33,040 nucleotides of DNA from Dechloromonas denitrificans (GCF_001551835.1 NZ_LODL01000021.1:69660-102699); one strand, 5' to 3'; shown: positions 1 through 8,496, counted from the stretch's first letter. Notes: a model not told the origin generated them from the letters alone. Made by a program: numbers and translations.

Positions 1-138
1 AAGATGCCGCCGGTCGATTGCAGCAAGACGCCGAACCAGGCCAATTGCGACCTCCACCAGAAGGCCCGCGAAGCCTGCAAGGACAAGCTGGGCGACGAGC
101 ACAAGGCCTGCCTGCGCGAACAGTTCAACGTCAAGTAA
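1..138 (+). CDS. C-terminal end of a small Cys-containing protein (partial)
   Basis: The window opens inside a reading frame that ends with TAA at 136-138. The visible 45 residues are hydrophilic and charged and contain four cysteines spaced like a small disulfide or metal-binding protein (VDC, ANC, EAC, KAC). The start lies outside the window, so neither length nor a signal peptide can be judged. A clear intrinsic terminator follows seven bases after the stop, which supports this as a real gene end. I do not recognise the family; a periplasmic Cys-rich protein is one possibility, by inference only. Confidence 0.7.
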   Translation, partial: KMPPVDCSKTPNQANCDLHQKAREACKDKLGDEHKACLREQFNVK

Positions 139-144
139 GCCTCA

Positions 145-174
145 GGGGCGCCTGATAACGGGCGCCCCGTTTTT
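145..174 (+). terminator. Intrinsic terminator after the first gene
   Basis: GGGGCGCC (145-152) and GGCGCCCC (161-168) form a perfect 8-bp stem with an 8-base loop, followed by GTTTTT. The T-run is shared with the first base block of a dispersed repeat (168-201). Confidence 0.9.
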
Positions 175-201
175 GCCCAAAAAACCCGGTTGACCGCAGG
201 C
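168..201 (+). repeat. Dispersed repeat copy A
   Basis: The copy starts CGTTTTTGCCC and ends GGTTGACCGCAGGC. It differs from the usual right block GTCGACCGCAGG by T for C. It lies between the convergent ends of the first gene and the DUF3820 gene, and its T-run doubles as the terminator tail. Confidence 0.7.
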
Positions 202-218
202 GTCGCCCTTTTATCGCC

Positions 219-431
219 TCAGCGCTGGCGCAGCGGCTTCAGCAGGTCGGACAAGCCGTTGTGGTCGATTTCCTGCATCAGCGCCAGCAAACGGCCGATT
301 TCGCCGGGCGGAAAACCTTCGCGGAAAAACCAGTTCAGGTAATTCCCCGGCAAGTCGGCAATCAGCCGCCCCTTGTACTTGCCGAAGGGCATGGTGCGGG
401 TGACCAGAAGCAGCAGGTCGTCGGGATTCAT
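219..431 (-). CDS. DUF3820 family protein
   Basis: A 70-residue protein of the DUF3820 family, recognised by the MPFGKYKG block (about residues 14-21) followed by DLPGNYLNWF and GFPPGEIGRLL. Family function is not firmly established; members are small cytosolic proteins. I chose the ATG at 431 because GAGGG lies just upstream and the protein then has the usual family length; a longer frame extending to 638 runs through the neighbouring MFS gene and is unlikely. The start is only 13 bases past the end of the MFS gene on the same strand, so both are probably co-transcribed. Confidence 0.85.
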   Translation of the reverse strand: MNPDDLLLLVTRTMPFGKYKGRLIADLPGNYLNWFFREGFPPGEIGRLLALMQEIDHNGLSDLLKPLRQR

Positions 432-444
432 CAATGCCCTCCAC

Positions 445-1611
445 TCACTTGCCGGCCCGCCATAGCGGAAACAGGGCAAGCAGCCCGAGCAGCGGACCGG
501 GCAACAGCAACCAGGCGATATTCGCGCCCCACTCGCCGATCCACGCCGTGCCGAGGTGGATCGAGAACATCGTGATCGCAAAGCCGAGCGAGTTCTGGAA
601 AGCCAGGGCACTGCCGACGATTTCAGGCGGACAGGCACGCGCCGACAGGGCCGAGAAATGCGGCGAATCGGCGACCACCGCCGCTCCCCAGAGCAGCAGC
701 AATGTCAGCCGCGCCCAGTCCGGCCAGCTCCCCGCCAGCGGGAAAACCGCGCAACTGATCGCCGACAACGTCAAGGCGACCGCCGCCACCCGGGCACTAC
801 CGATGCGCTGGCTCCACCAGCCGCCGGCCAGGCAACCGAGCGCACCGACGCCGATGATGGCAAAGGCCAGTCCGGAGACGCTGCGCGTCGCCGGCACCGC
901 CAGGCCGCTGAGGACGACCAGCGCCGGGACCAGCGTCCAGAAGGCATAAAGCTCCCACTGATGGCCGAAATAGCCGAAGGCCGAGGCGCGGAAATCGCGC
1001 TCGGCAAAGGCCAGCAGCACCCTGCCCAGACGCAGCGGCGGCGCATCGTGCCGGCGCTTCAGGTGCGGCCCGTCGCCGAGGCGGAAAATCAACACCGCCG
1101 CCAGCGTGGCCAGCAGCGAGGAGAGGAGGATCGTCACCTGCCACGACCACCCTGCCCCGGCCAGGCGCAAGCCATGCGGCAAGGCGGTACCCAGCGTCAG
1201 CATGCCGACCAACTGGGCCAGTGCCGCCCCAGCTCGCTCCGGCACCCAGCTGACGACCAGCTTCATGCCGAGCGGGTAGACGCCAGCAAGCGCGAAACCG
1301 ACGGCAAAGCGCAGCGGCAGTCCGCTGGCCAAGCCGCTGGCGAACAGCGCGAAAGCCGCATTGCTGAGCGCGCCGAGCACGGCGCAGACGGCGAAGATCC
1401 GGCTGGCGGCGAAGCGGTCGGCCAGCCCGGACAGCGCGAAAGTCAGTGTGCCGAGAATGAAGCCGAGCTGGACGGCGTTGGTCAGCGTGCCGATAGCGGC
1501 CGGCGCCAGCCCCCAACTGGCGATCAAATCATCCGCTGCACTGTTGACGGAAAACCACAGCGAGGTACCGAACAACTGGGCGACGACAATAATGAAGACA
1601 GGATTTTTCAT
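445..1611 (-). CDS. Major facilitator superfamily transporter
   Basis: A 388-residue inner-membrane protein with about 12 hydrophobic segments and no soluble domain. The start ([24 protein letters not shown]) resembles the CynX/NimT-like and related MFS permeases, where an FGTSLWFS motif lies in helix 1. After helix 2 comes [12 protein letters not shown], a variant of the conserved MFS loop with the DR pair. Substrate cannot be told from the sequence. It begins at the ATG at 1611 and is the first gene of a two-gene minus-strand unit with the DUF3820 gene; the divergent FMN reductase starts about 120 bases away. Confidence 0.85.
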   Translation of the reverse strand: MKNPVFIIVVAQLFGTSLWFSVNSAADDLIASWGLAPAAIGTLTNAVQLGFILGTLTFALSGLADRFAASRIFAVCAVLGALSNAAFALFASGLASGLPLRFAVGFALAGVYPLGMKLVVSWVPERAGAALAQLVGMLTLGTALPHGLRLAGAGWSWQVTILLSSLLATLAAVLIFRLGDGPHLKRRHDAPPLRLGRVLLAFAERDFRASAFGYFGHQWELYAFWTLVPALVVLSGLAVPATRSVSGLAFAIIGVGALGCLAGGWWSQRIGSARVAAVALTLSAISCAVFPLAGSWPDWARLTLLLLWGAAVVADSPHFSALSARACPPEIVGSALAFQNSLGFAITMFSIHLGTAWIGEWGANIAWLLLPGPLLGLLALFPLWRAGK

Positions 1612-1733
1612 CTGGGCAGAATGGCTGGTGAGCAGCTAGCATACAAGAAGCCGGCAGCAGTTTTCGGCTGCGACGGAACCACTGCTGCTGCGCCGACTCA
1701 CACAAGCCCTTACCCAGTATTCAGGAGACCCCG

Positions 1734-2282
1734 ATGAGCCCTCTCAAATTACTCGGCATCGCTGGCAGTCTGCGTCGCCAATCCACCAACAGCGGCCTGC
1801 TGCGCGCCGCCCTGGCCGAACTGCCGGAAGGCGTCAGCATGGATATCGCCGATCTTTCCGACATCCCGTTCTACAACGCCGACATCACCGAGAAACCGGC
1901 CAGCGTCCAGCGCGTGCTGGCCCAGATCGGCGCCGCTGATGCCTTGGTGCTGGCCTGCCCGGAATACAACTATTCGCTCGCCCCGGCCCTGAAGAACATT
2001 CTCGACTGGGCCTCGCGCGAGCCGAACAACACCCTGCTCGCCGGCAAGACCGTTGCCATCATGGGCGCCGGCGGCGGCATGGGCTCGTCGCGCTCGCAAT
2101 ACCATCTGCGCCAGGTCTGCGTCACCCTCGACCTGCACCCGCTGAACAAGCCGGAGGTTTTCTCCAACGCTTTCACCAGCTCCTTCGACGCCGACGGCAA
2201 CCTGACCGATCCGAAAATCATCCAGCTGATCGGCGAGCAAATGCGGGCGCTGGCGGCCTGGAGCCGGAAAATCCGCAGCTGA
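1734..2282 (+). CDS. NADPH-dependent FMN reductase (ChrR/azoreductase-like)
   Basis: A 182-residue flavodoxin-fold reductase. The FMN phosphate loop GSLRRQSTNS is at residues 11-20, CPEYNYS at 75-81 packs on the flavin in this family, and GAGGGMGSSRSQ at 111-122 is the second flavin/NADPH loop. Such enzymes reduce FMN, quinones, chromate or azo compounds in the cytosol; the physiological substrate here is not known. AGGAG lies 7 bases before the ATG. It stands alone on the plus strand, with a large stem-loop carrying a dispersed repeat directly after the stop. Confidence 0.93.
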   Translation: MSPLKLLGIAGSLRRQSTNSGLLRAALAELPEGVSMDIADLSDIPFYNADITEKPASVQRVLAQIGAADALVLACPEYNYSLAPALKNILDWASREPNNTLLAGKTVAIMGAGGGMGSSRSQYHLRQVCVTLDLHPLNKPEVFSNAFTSSFDADGNLTDPKIIQLIGEQMRALAAWSRKIRS

Positions 2283-2294
2283 TCGGATTCGCTA

Positions 2295-2354
2295 TGGCGA
2301 GGGCTGCGGTCGACGGCCGGAAAAAGGCAATTTTGCCCGACCGCCGCCTCGCCA
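2295..2354. repeat. Stem-loop containing dispersed repeat copy J
   Basis: TGGCGAGG...GCGGTCG (from 2295) pairs with CGACCGC...CCTCGCCA (to 2354) over about 17 bp. The minus strand of 2302-2337 carries the repeat: TTGCCTTTTT followed by GTCGACCGCAGCC. It lies between the convergent ends of the FMN reductase and the 183-aa gene and could act as a transcript-end structure for either. Confidence 0.7.
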
Positions 2355-2391
2355 GGCAGAGAACGCAACTACCCGGCCGAGGCGCCGGGCT

Positions 2392-2943
2392 TCAGTCCTT
2401 GGCCAGGGCCAGCAGCTTGGTACCCAGCGGGTAATGGACGACGCCGAAGTCGTCGTAACGGACGGTGACGATTTCCTTGCCGTCCCGGGTTTCCAGCGTC
2501 ACCTGCTTGACCAGGCCGTAAACGTCGTCGGCATAGTCGTGGTCGCGCAGGAAGGGGCAGGACTTGAGATCGACCATTTCGCCGGGTTCGAGGTCCTGCA
2601 CCAGAACATTGACCAGCACCTGGTCAACCTCGGGCTCGGCAATCGCCTCCTTGTTGCTGGCGAGAAAACCGATCTGCTCGGTGATCTCGGAGACGGTCGC
2701 CTTGCCGCCCTCCTCCATCAACTCCAGCACCCCACGCAGAATCATCTCGACCCGTTGGATGGCATCGATCTCGAACGCCGTCAGGGTGACGGCACCCTCC
2801 TGAGCGCGTTGCGCCAGGCTGGTCAGCGATAGACAAATCTGCTCCGCCGAAGGGTCACCCTCATCGGCCAGCACAAACGGGATCGACTCCGTTTTGGTGA
2901 TCAGATCAATAACGTCTTGACGGCTTTTATCGAAGGCCTGCAT
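2392..2943 (-). CDS. Conserved-looking hypothetical protein, 183 aa
   Basis: I do not recognise this protein. It is soluble and acidic, with no signal peptide or membrane segment. The first two thirds are helical (EIDAIQRVEMILRGVLELMEEGG); the last third (about residues 120-183) looks like beta structure with SCPFLRDHDY, VYGLVKQVTLETRDGKEIVTVRYDDFG. The ATG at 2943 is preceded by AGGGA. It is downstream of htpG on the same strand, but a strong terminator between them (3031-3065) suggests separate transcription. Composition matches the neighbours, so there is no sign of transfer. Confidence 0.75.
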   Translation of the reverse strand: MQAFDKSRQDVIDLITKTESIPFVLADEGDPSAEQICLSLTSLAQRAQEGAVTLTAFEIDAIQRVEMILRGVLELMEEGGKATVSEITEQIGFLASNKEAIAEPEVDQVLVNVLVQDLEPGEMVDLKSCPFLRDHDYADDVYGLVKQVTLETRDGKEIVTVRYDDFGVVHYPLGTKLLALAKD

Positions 2944-3030
2944 CGTCCCTGGCGGCTCACTGGATGTTTCATCGAATTAGCCTTCATTATCACCTCGGAA
3001 AAAAGCGGCGTCCAAGTGATTTAATGCGCC

Positions 3031-3065
3031 AAAAGAAAACGGAACGCCGCAGCGTTCCGTTTTTG
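3031..3065. terminator. Bidirectional terminator after htpG
   Basis: ACGGAACGC (3039-3047) and GCGTTCCGT (3052-3060) form a perfect 9-bp stem. Towards plus it is followed by TTTT; towards minus it is followed by TTTTCTTTT. It sits downstream of the htpG stop and probably ends htpG transcripts. Confidence 0.9.
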
Positions 3066-3090
3066 CCCGTTTCAGCCGGTCGACCCTAGG
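3058..3090 (+). repeat. Dispersed repeat copy B
   Basis: CGTTTTTGCCCGTTT, then CCGGTCGACCCTAGG. The left block overlaps the T-run of the htpG terminator, as in copy A. It is followed by a small CCTAGG palindrome. Confidence 0.75.
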
Positions 3091-3144
3091 GCCAGCCTTT
3101 GCCTTAATGGTCGCGGAGGTCAAACCGGCTGGCGTGGAAGCCGC

Positions 3145-5067
3145 TTACTTGCCGCTCAGCGCCATCATCAGTTCGTTGATGCGCTTGACGAAGCCGGCCG
3201 GATCGTCGAGCTGGCCGCCCTCCGACAGCGTGGCCTGTTCGAAGAGCAGCGCCGCCCAGTCGTCGAAACGGGTTTCCTCGTACTTCAGGCGCTGCACAAC
3301 GACGTGGTTCGGGTTGATTTCGAGGATCGGCTTGACGTTCGGTGCGGCCTGGCCGGCTGCCTTCAGCAGGCGGGCCAGGTTGCCGGATGGATCGTGCTCG
3401 TCGGACACCAGGCAGGACGGCGAATCGGTCAGCCGGTAGGTGACGCGGACGTCCTTGACCTTGTCGCCGAGCGAAGCCTTCACCTTGTCGATCAGATCCT
3501 TGTACTCGTCGGCTGCCTTCTCGGCTTCCTTCTTTTCCGCTTCGTCTTCAAGCGAACCAAGATCGAGGCCGCCCTTGGCGACGGATTGCAGATGCTTGCC
3601 CTCGAACTCGGTCAGGTGGCCGACCACCCACTCGTCAACGCGGTCGGAGAGGAGCAGCACTTCGATGCCCTTCTTGCGGAAGATTTCGAGGTGCGGGCTG
3701 TTCTTGGCGGCATTGAAGGTATCGGCGGTGACGAAGTAGATCTTCTCCTGGCCTTCCTTCATGCGAGCGATGTAGTCGGCCAGCGACACGGTCTGCTCCG
3801 GCGTGTCGTTGTGCGTCGAAGCAAAACGGATCAGGCCGGCGATCTTTTCCTTGTTGGCAAAGTCTTCGCCGACGCCTTCCTTGAGCACGGCACCGAAGGC
3901 GGTCCAGAACTGGGCGTACTTCTCCTTGTCGTTCTCGGCCAGGTCTTCCAGCATGCCGAGCACCTTGCGCGTGCAACCGCTGCGGATGCCGTCGATATCC
4001 TTGCTCTGCTGCAGGATTTCACGCGAGACGTTGAGCGGCAGGTCTGAGGAGTCGACCACACCGCGCACGAAGCGCATGTAGAGCGGCATTAACTGCTCGG
4101 CATCGTCCATGATGAAGACGCGGCGGACGTAGAGCTTGATGCCGTGGCGGGCGTTGCGGTCCCACAGGTCGAACGGGGCGCGGGCCGGGATGTAGAGCAG
4201 CTGGGTGTATTCCTGCTTGCCTTCGACGCGGGCGTGGGTCCAGGCCAGCGGGTCTTCGAAATCGTGGGCGACGTGCTTGTAGAACTCCTTGTACTGCTCG
4301 TCGGTGATGTCGGACTTGGCGCGAACCCACAGTGCATTGGCCTGGTTGACGGTCTCGTCCTCCTCGGTCATCACCTGCTCGCCCTTTTCCTGGTTCCATT
4401 CTTCCTTCTTCATCACGATCGGCAGCGTGATGTGGTCGGAGTACTTGCGGATGATCGACTTCAGCTTCCAGCCACCGAGGAATTCGTCTTCGCCATCACG
4501 CAGGTGCAGCGTGACATCGGTGCCGCGACTGGCCTTTTCGACCATCTCGACGGTGTAGTCGCCTTCGCCGCCCGATTCCCAGCACACGGCCTGGTTGGCT
4601 TCGAGGCCGGCGCGGCGCGAGACTACGGTTACCTTGTCGGCGATGATGAAGGAAGAATAGAAGCCGACGCCGAACTGGCCGATCAGGTGGGCGTCCTTGG
4701 CCTGGTCGCCAGTCAGCGCCGAGAAGAATTCCTTGGTGCCGGACTTGGCGATGGTGCCGAGATGCTCAACCGCCTCGTCGCGGCTCAAACCGATGCCGTT
4801 GTCGGAAATGGTGATCGTGCGGGCGTCCTTGTCGAAGGCAATACGAATCTTCAGATCGCTGTCGTCGCCATACAGGGCGCTGTTGTTGAGCGCTTCGAAG
4901 CGCAGCTTGTCGCAGGCGTCGGAGGCGTTGGACACCAGCTCGCGCAGGAAAATTTCCTTGTTGCTGTACAAGGAGTGAATCATCAGTTGCAGCAGTTGTT
5001 TGACTTCAGCCTGGAATCCCAGGGTTTCGCGGTTTTGCGTGTTATTCGCGGTTGCAGACTCGGACAT
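3145..5067 (-). CDS. htpG: Chaperone HtpG (bacterial Hsp90)
   Basis: A 640-residue cytosolic ATP-dependent chaperone. The N-terminal GHKL ATPase domain shows [47 protein letters not shown] and [10 protein letters not shown]. The middle domain has the Hsp90 signatures [16 protein letters not shown] and [13 protein letters not shown], and the C-terminal dimerisation domain ends ALSGK without an MEEVD tail, as usual in bacteria. The ATG at 5067 has GGGAG upstream; a TTG five codons earlier is less likely. A sigma-32 promoter is visible upstream at 5105-5132, so the gene is heat-shock controlled. It appears monocistronic. Confidence 0.98.
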   Translation of the reverse strand: MSESATANNTQNRETLGFQAEVKQLLQLMIHSLYSNKEIFLRELVSNASDACDKLRFEALNNSALYGDDSDLKIRIAFDKDARTITISDNGIGLSRDEAVEHLGTIAKSGTKEFFSALTGDQAKDAHLIGQFGVGFYSSFIIADKVTVVSRRAGLEANQAVCWESGGEGDYTVEMVEKASRGTDVTLHLRDGEDEFLGGWKLKSIIRKYSDHITLPIVMKKEEWNQEKGEQVMTEEDETVNQANALWVRAKSDITDEQYKEFYKHVAHDFEDPLAWTHARVEGKQEYTQLLYIPARAPFDLWDRNARHGIKLYVRRVFIMDDAEQLMPLYMRFVRGVVDSSDLPLNVSREILQQSKDIDGIRSGCTRKVLGMLEDLAENDKEKYAQFWTAFGAVLKEGVGEDFANKEKIAGLIRFASTHNDTPEQTVSLADYIARMKEGQEKIYFVTADTFNAAKNSPHLEIFRKKGIEVLLLSDRVDEWVVGHLTEFEGKHLQSVAKGGLDLGSLEDEAEKKEAEKAADEYKDLIDKVKASLGDKVKDVRVTYRLTDSPSCLVSDEHDPSGNLARLLKAAGQAAPNVKPILEINPNHVVVQRLKYEETRFDDWAALLFEQATLSEGGQLDDPAGFVKRINELMMALSGK

Positions 5068-5104
5068 GCTTGAAACTCCCAATCAAACCAAATAGGTGAG
5101 CGGG

Positions 5105-5132
5105 AGATGGGGGCGACGCAGGCAATTTCAAG
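5105..5132 (-). promoter_or_regulatory. Sigma-32 (RpoH) promoter of htpG
   Basis: Read on the minus strand, CTTGAAA (5132-5126) is followed by a 13-base spacer and CCCCATCT (5112-5105). This matches the known heat-shock consensus CTTGAAA-N11-16-CCCCATNT very closely and lies about 40 bases before the htpG start codon. Confidence 0.92.
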
Positions 5133-5152
5133 CCCCGGCCGGCGCTTTTTGC

Positions 5153-5266
5153 TCAAAGACGGTTTTTGCCCGTTTTGAATGGTCGACCGTAGCCGTTACA
5201 GATCGATACAAACATGCATGCTGCGGCGCAGCATTGTTCTGGCAAAATGCAGCCTGTCTCCTCCAT
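5153..5266 (-). CDS. Possible 37-aa Cys-rich small ORF
   Basis: A minus-strand frame starts at the ATG at 5266 with an ideal ribosome site (GGAGGAGAA directly before the ATG) and ends at 5153. The product has five cysteines (TGC, QCC, AAC, SIC) and a basic tail (GKNRL). It overlaps dispersed repeat copy C, and the same bases on the plus strand carry CU-rich motifs of a candidate small RNA. The strong ribosome site may therefore be only the mirror image of those motifs. No family is recognised. Confidence 0.25.
   Translation of the reverse strand: MEETGCILPEQCCAAACMFVSICNGYGRPFKTGKNRL
5159..5194 (+). repeat. Dispersed repeat copy C
   Basis: ACGGTTTTTGCCCGTTTT, then TGGTCGACCGTAGCC. The ends ACGGT and ACCGT can pair. 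It lies upstream of the htpG promoter in the gene-poor stretch. Confidence 0.8.
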
Positions 5267-5314
5267 TTCTCCTCCAAGAATGGATTTATGCCCGCCGCGT
5301 GCGGGCATTTTTTT
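5200..5314 (+). ncRNA. Candidate small RNA with CU-rich anti-Shine-Dalgarno motifs
   Basis: There is no convincing protein gene on the plus strand here. Two TCTCCTCC motifs (5257-5264, 5268-5275) lie in a region with little pairing potential, 12 bases before a strong terminator (5288-5314). Exposed CCUCC motifs followed by a terminator hairpin are known in several bacterial small RNAs that block ribosome sites. The 5' end is not defined and no clear promoter was found, so the start given is only approximate. Confidence 0.4.
5288..5314 (+). terminator. Intrinsic terminator with no protein gene upstream
   Basis: ATGCCCGC (5288-5295) and GCGGGCAT (5301-5308) form a perfect 8-bp stem followed by seven T residues when the last stem base is counted. 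The T-run is only on the plus-strand side, so it ends a plus-strand transcript; no convincing plus-strand protein gene precedes it. Confidence 0.88.
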
Positions 5315-5365
5315 GTCCGCTTTCTGCGAACTGCTGCCAAGCCACAAAGGAGAACAGCGGCCTGG

Positions 5366-5425
5366 CGAGACCAAACGGCAAATCTCGCAGGCAAAAAAGA
5401 AGCCCGTCGTTGCGGGCTTGTTTAT
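5366..5425. ncRNA. Second structured element with terminator-like hairpin
   Basis: GCGAGA and TCTCGC (5366-5389) can pair around a 12-base loop, followed by an A-rich linker and the hairpin AAGCCCG (5400-5406)/CGGGCTT (5413-5419). Towards the minus strand that hairpin is followed by TCTTTTTT, a good terminator; towards plus by GTTTAT, a weaker one. It may end a minus-strand transcript or be part of a second small RNA. Another TCTCCTCC motif lies just beyond at 5436-5443. Confidence 0.4.
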
Positions 5426-5491
5426 ATGTAGTTTGTCTCCTCCACCCAACTCGATGATCAGGTAGGGCACTGCAAGTTCCAATGTTTTTAA

Positions 5492-5521
5492 TTGTCACAT
5501 ATTAAATTAGTTTCGTATAGT
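5492..5521 (+). promoter_or_regulatory. Sigma-70-type promoter of the methyltransferase operon
   Basis: TTGTCA (5492-5497), 18 bases, then TATAGT (5516-5521), in a distinctly AT-rich patch. It predicts a transcript start near 5528, about 75 bases before the methyltransferase start codon. Confidence 0.75.
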
Positions 5522-5603
5522 TAAATTTACAGATGCAACGATCCATCGTTCCGCACCATTGCCATGGCGACTGGCGCTTCATGCTCGGGCCAGGATCGGT
5601 AAA

Positions 5604-6512
5604 ATGGCGGCCATGACGCAAGCCGCCCGCCCAAGCAAGCCCGCCGCCCTCTTTGAAATGCCCAGTCCGTTCGAGACCGAAAGCGGCAAGGTCCTGCTCC
5701 ACGAGCCAGCCTGGGTCCGCGAAGGCGAGTTGCGCGCCCAGTTGCTCGACGAAAGCTACCCGAAGCCTTTCGTCGTCGACGACGGCGAGCGCCGTTATCT
5801 GTACTTCAACACCCGGCTGATGCAGAGCGCCATGCGCCTGAAGGCGCCGAACGACCTCGACCTGCGCTACACCCAGAAAATGATGAGCTTCCTGCTCTTC
5901 AACCCGCACCCCAAGCGTATCGTGCTGATCGGCCTGGGCGGCGGTTCGCTGGTCAAGTTCTGCTACACGCGGATGCCTTCGGTGCAATTCACCGCGGTGG
6001 ACATCGACCCGGATGTGATCGCCTTTCGCGAGGTTTTCATGCTGCCGCCGGACGGACCGCGGCTGGCGGTCATCGAAGGCGATGGCGCCGAATACATCGC
6101 CGGGGCCGACAAAGGCATCGATGTCGTGATGGTCGATGCCTTCGACGAAACCGGCTTCGCACCGGCACTGGCCAACCGCGAATTTCTCGAAAGCATCTAC
6201 GGCAAGCTGTCCGGCAATGGCGTGCTAGTCATCAACCTGGCCGGCGAAAAGGAAAGCTACGTCGGCCTGATCGGCGATGCGATGCAGGTTTTTGACGAAC
6301 AGGTGATCGTCTTCGGCGTCCCGGAAGACGGCAACCACGTCCTGCTCGCCTTCAAGATCCGCTATTTCGAACCGCGCTGGCGCTGGCTGCACAACCACGC
6401 CAAGGAATTGCGCGCCAAGTTCGGCCTCGATTTCCCGACCTTCGCGCAGAAGATCGAGCGCGCCGCCAAACTCGGCCTCGCCCGCCGTGAAGCGGTGCGC
6501 GGGTTGAGATGA
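5604..6512 (+). CDS. Spermidine synthase-like methyltransferase-fold protein
   Basis: A 302-residue cytosolic protein with a Rossmann-fold SAM-binding core: [14 protein letters not shown] is motif [14 protein letters not shown] is motif II with the acidic residue that holds the ribose, and the region [12 protein letters not shown] is motif IV. This pattern is shared by spermidine/spermine synthases (PF01564) and the spermidine-synthase-like proteins of proteobacteria. Without the full set of polyamine-site residues I would not assign a substrate. The ATG at 5604 has AGGA upstream; 5613 is an alternative. Its TGA overlaps the ATG of the following lipoprotein (ATGA), indicating coupled translation. 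Confidence 0.85.
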   Translation: MAAMTQAARPSKPAALFEMPSPFETESGKVLLHEPAWVREGELRAQLLDESYPKPFVVDDGERRYLYFNTRLMQSAMRLKAPNDLDLRYTQKMMSFLLFNPHPKRIVLIGLGGGSLVKFCYTRMPSVQFTAVDIDPDVIAFREVFMLPPDGPRLAVIEGDGAEYIAGADKGIDVVMVDAFDETGFAPALANREFLESIYGKLSGNGVLVINLAGEKESYVGLIGDAMQVFDEQVIVFGVPEDGNHVLLAFKIRYFEPRWRWLHNHAKELRAKFGLDFPTFAQKIERAAKLGLARREAVRGLR

Positions 6513-7588
6513 AGCGTCTTTGCCTCGCATTGGTCGGCATCGCGCTGCTCGCCGCCTGCGCTACGGTCAACCCGCGCTATGACCCGAAAAAGCCGCATCA
6601 CCGGCCACACGGCTTCGTCAATAGCGACCCGACGCTGCATATCGGCGAACTGCCCTGGTACGACGTACTGCGGCGCAACCTGCGCGGCGACTTCCGGCCG
6701 CTCACGGAACCGGCCGGCGGCTACACCCGTTTTGCCCGCGACTGGAGCGTCACGCTCGACCCGCAAGCCCTCCAGCAACGCCAGGAATCGCCACGAATCA
6801 CCTGGCTCGGCCATGCCTCGTTGCTCCTGCAGGTAGCCGGCCAGAACATCCTGATCGACCCGCAATTGTCCGACCACGCCGGGCCGCACCCCTGGCTCTC
6901 GGCGAAGCGCCGCGTTCCGGCGCCGATCACGCCGGAAGCACTGCCGCCGATCGACTTCGTGCTGATTTCACACAACCACTACGATCATCTCGACCAAGCG
7001 ACCATCGAACGCCTGCTCGCCGCCGGCCAGAAACCGCAGTTCATCGTCAGCCTCGGCGTCAAGGCCTGGTTCGACGAGCACGGCATTGGGCAGGTGATCG
7101 AGATGGACTGGTGGGATACGCTGGAATTCGGCCCGCTCAAGCTGCATTACACGCCTGCCCAGCACTGGAGCAAACGCACCCTGCTCGATGCCAACGCGAC
7201 GCTGTGGGGCGGCTTCGCCATCGAATGGTCGGCCGGCCAGGCGGCGCCGTGGCGTTTTCTGTACACCGGCGACACCGGCTACTCGAAGGATTTTCAGGAA
7301 ATTCGCCGTCGCCTCGGGCCAGTCGATTTTCTCGCCCTCCCGGTTGGTGCCTACCTGCCGCGGGACTTCATGGCGCCGCAGCACATCAACCCGGACGACG
7401 CGGTCAGGATCATGCTCGATCTGGAAGCGAAGCAGGCGCTCGGCGTGCATTGGGGCACCTTCGAACTGACCCAGGAAAGCTTCGATCAGCCGCCACAGGA
7501 TCTGGCGGCCGCGCTAGAGCAACGCGGCCTGCCGCCGGAACGCTTCAGGCTGTTCAAACACGGCGAGATGCGCCACCTGCTGCCCTGA
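6509..7588 (+). CDS. Metallo-beta-lactamase-fold lipoprotein (NAPE-PLD/UlaG-like)
   Basis: A 359-residue protein with a lipoprotein signal peptide: [17 protein letters not shown], lipobox LAAC with Cys17 as lipidation site. The mature part has the zinc hydrolase motif SHNHYDHLD (residues 154-162; H155, H157, D159, H160), further metal ligands in the [10 protein letters not shown] and [11 protein letters not shown] segments, and GVHWGTFEL near the end. This arrangement matches the NAPE-PLD-like branch of the fold, which includes phosphodiesterases. It probably acts in the periplasm anchored to the membrane. It overlaps the upstream gene by 4 bases. Substrate unknown. Confidence 0.88.
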   Translation: MKRLCLALVGIALLAACATVNPRYDPKKPHHRPHGFVNSDPTLHIGELPWYDVLRRNLRGDFRPLTEPAGGYTRFARDWSVTLDPQALQQRQESPRITWLGHASLLLQVAGQNILIDPQLSDHAGPHPWLSAKRRVPAPITPEALPPIDFVLISHNHYDHLDQATIERLLAAGQKPQFIVSLGVKAWFDEHGIGQVIEMDWWDTLEFGPLKLHYTPAQHWSKRTLLDANATLWGGFAIEWSAGQAAPWRFLYTGDTGYSKDFQEIRRRLGPVDFLALPVGAYLPRDFMAPQHINPDDAVRIMLDLEAKQALGVHWGTFELTQESFDQPPQDLAAALEQRGLPPERFRLFKHGEMRHLLP

Positions 7589-8146
7589 TCAGTCGATCGC
7601 TTCGTAAATAACTTCGATGATGTCGATTTCGCGGATGCCGAGCGGACTCTGGAAGCGCACGCTGTCGCCTTCGCGCGACTTGATCAGTGCCCGGGCCAGC
7701 GGCGAGATCCAGCTGATGCGGCCGCGCCCGACGTCGGCTTCATCGACACCGACAATGGTGTAGGTGTTTTCCGCCCCATCGACATCGGCAACGGTGACCC
7801 GGGCACCGAAAAAGACCTGGTCGTTGTCACCCTGGCGCAGCGGATCGACGATTTCGGCAATATCGAGGCGCTTGGTCAGGAAGCGGATGCGCCGGTCGAT
7901 TTCGCGCAGGCGCCGCTTGCCGTAGATGTAATCGCCGTTTTCCGAACGGTCGCCGTTCGAGGCGGCCCAGGCGACGATTTCCACCACATGCGGCCGCTCG
8001 CGCTTGACCAGGTGCTCCAGTTCGGACTTCAACCGGGCATGACCGCCCGGCGTAATGTAGTTGCGTGTGCCGCTGGGCAGCTTCAGCGATGCTTCGAGTT
8101 CTTCTTCGTCATCGCCGTCACTCTCCCGTACGAACGCCTTGTTCAT
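7589..8146 (-). CDS. greB: Transcription elongation factor GreB
   Basis: A 185-residue factor that enters the RNA polymerase secondary channel and stimulates cleavage of backtracked RNA. The N-terminal coiled coil contains the acidic tip SENGDYIYGKRRLREIDRRIRFL, the C-terminal globular domain has VFFGARVTVADVDG, YTIVGVDEAD and the family-typical end SPLARALIKSREGDSVRFQSP. Compared with E. coli GreB it has an N-terminal extension rich in acidic residues (DGDDEEELEA, residues 10-19). The ATG overlaps the stop of the upstream 102-aa gene by one base. The 3' end abuts that of the lipoprotein gene (no gap). Confidence 0.95.
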   Translation of the reverse strand: MNKAFVRESDGDDEEELEASLKLPSGTRNYITPGGHARLKSELEHLVKRERPHVVEIVAWAASNGDRSENGDYIYGKRRLREIDRRIRFLTKRLDIAEIVDPLRQGDNDQVFFGARVTVADVDGAENTYTIVGVDEADVGRGRISWISPLARALIKSREGDSVRFQSPLGIREIDIIEVIYEAID

Positions 8147-8454
8147 CAATAACCGATGCTGTAGTGCTCGACGTCGACGCGGATCAACTCGCGACCGAGA
8201 ATCGCTGCCGTGTATTTGGCAAACTGTTCGGCCCAGGTGCGCTGGTCGCGGAAACGCCCTTCGCCAGCGTACTTGGCGACGCTGAGAATACGGTCGACGG
8301 CCAGGATCTTGCCGGTCGGCGTCGCCACATCGCATTCAAGCACGGTAAATTCATGATCGAACCATTGACGGGCTTCGTCGGCTGCCGCGCCACCGAAAAC
8401 CTTGAAATCGAATTCCTTGTCGCGGCCGAAAGACACGATCACATGATGTTGCAT
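8146..8454 (-). CDS. Hypothetical protein, 102 aa, coupled to greB
   Basis: A small soluble protein not recognised by me. It reads like a compact alpha/beta domain (HHVIVSFGRDKEFDFKVFGG at the start, ILGRELIRVDVEHYSIGY at the end) without membrane segments or cysteine clusters beyond one Cys. I chose the ATG at 8454 because GGAGGAGAGAA lies immediately upstream; a start five codons earlier would put that site inside the gene. Its stop overlaps the greB start by one base, so the two are translated from one message. Confidence 0.75.
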   Translation of the reverse strand: MQHHVIVSFGRDKEFDFKVFGGAAADEARQWFDHEFTVLECDVATPTGKILAVDRILSVAKYAGEGRFRDQRTWAEQFAKYTAAILGRELIRVDVEHYSIGY

Positions 8455-8479
8455 TTCTCTCTCCTCCATTGAATTGTTC

Positions 8480-8496
8480 GGGTTATTCTAGCAATA
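8480..8496. promoter_or_regulatory. Inverted repeat between divergent genes
   Basis: GTTATT-CTAGC-AATAAC lies midway between the divergent start codons at 8454 and 8523. The position suggests an operator or overlapping promoters, but no known regulator consensus fits. Confidence 0.35.

Noticed and set aside
4048..4060. GTCGACC within htpG as another repeat copy
   Set aside because: The left block TTTTTGCC is missing; single GTCGAC sites are expected by chance in this composition.
3304..5073. Long open frames on the strand opposite htpG (also opposite deaD, the receptors and the cyclase)
   Set aside because: They are mirror frames of GC-rich coding sequence, without ribosome sites or recognisable domains.
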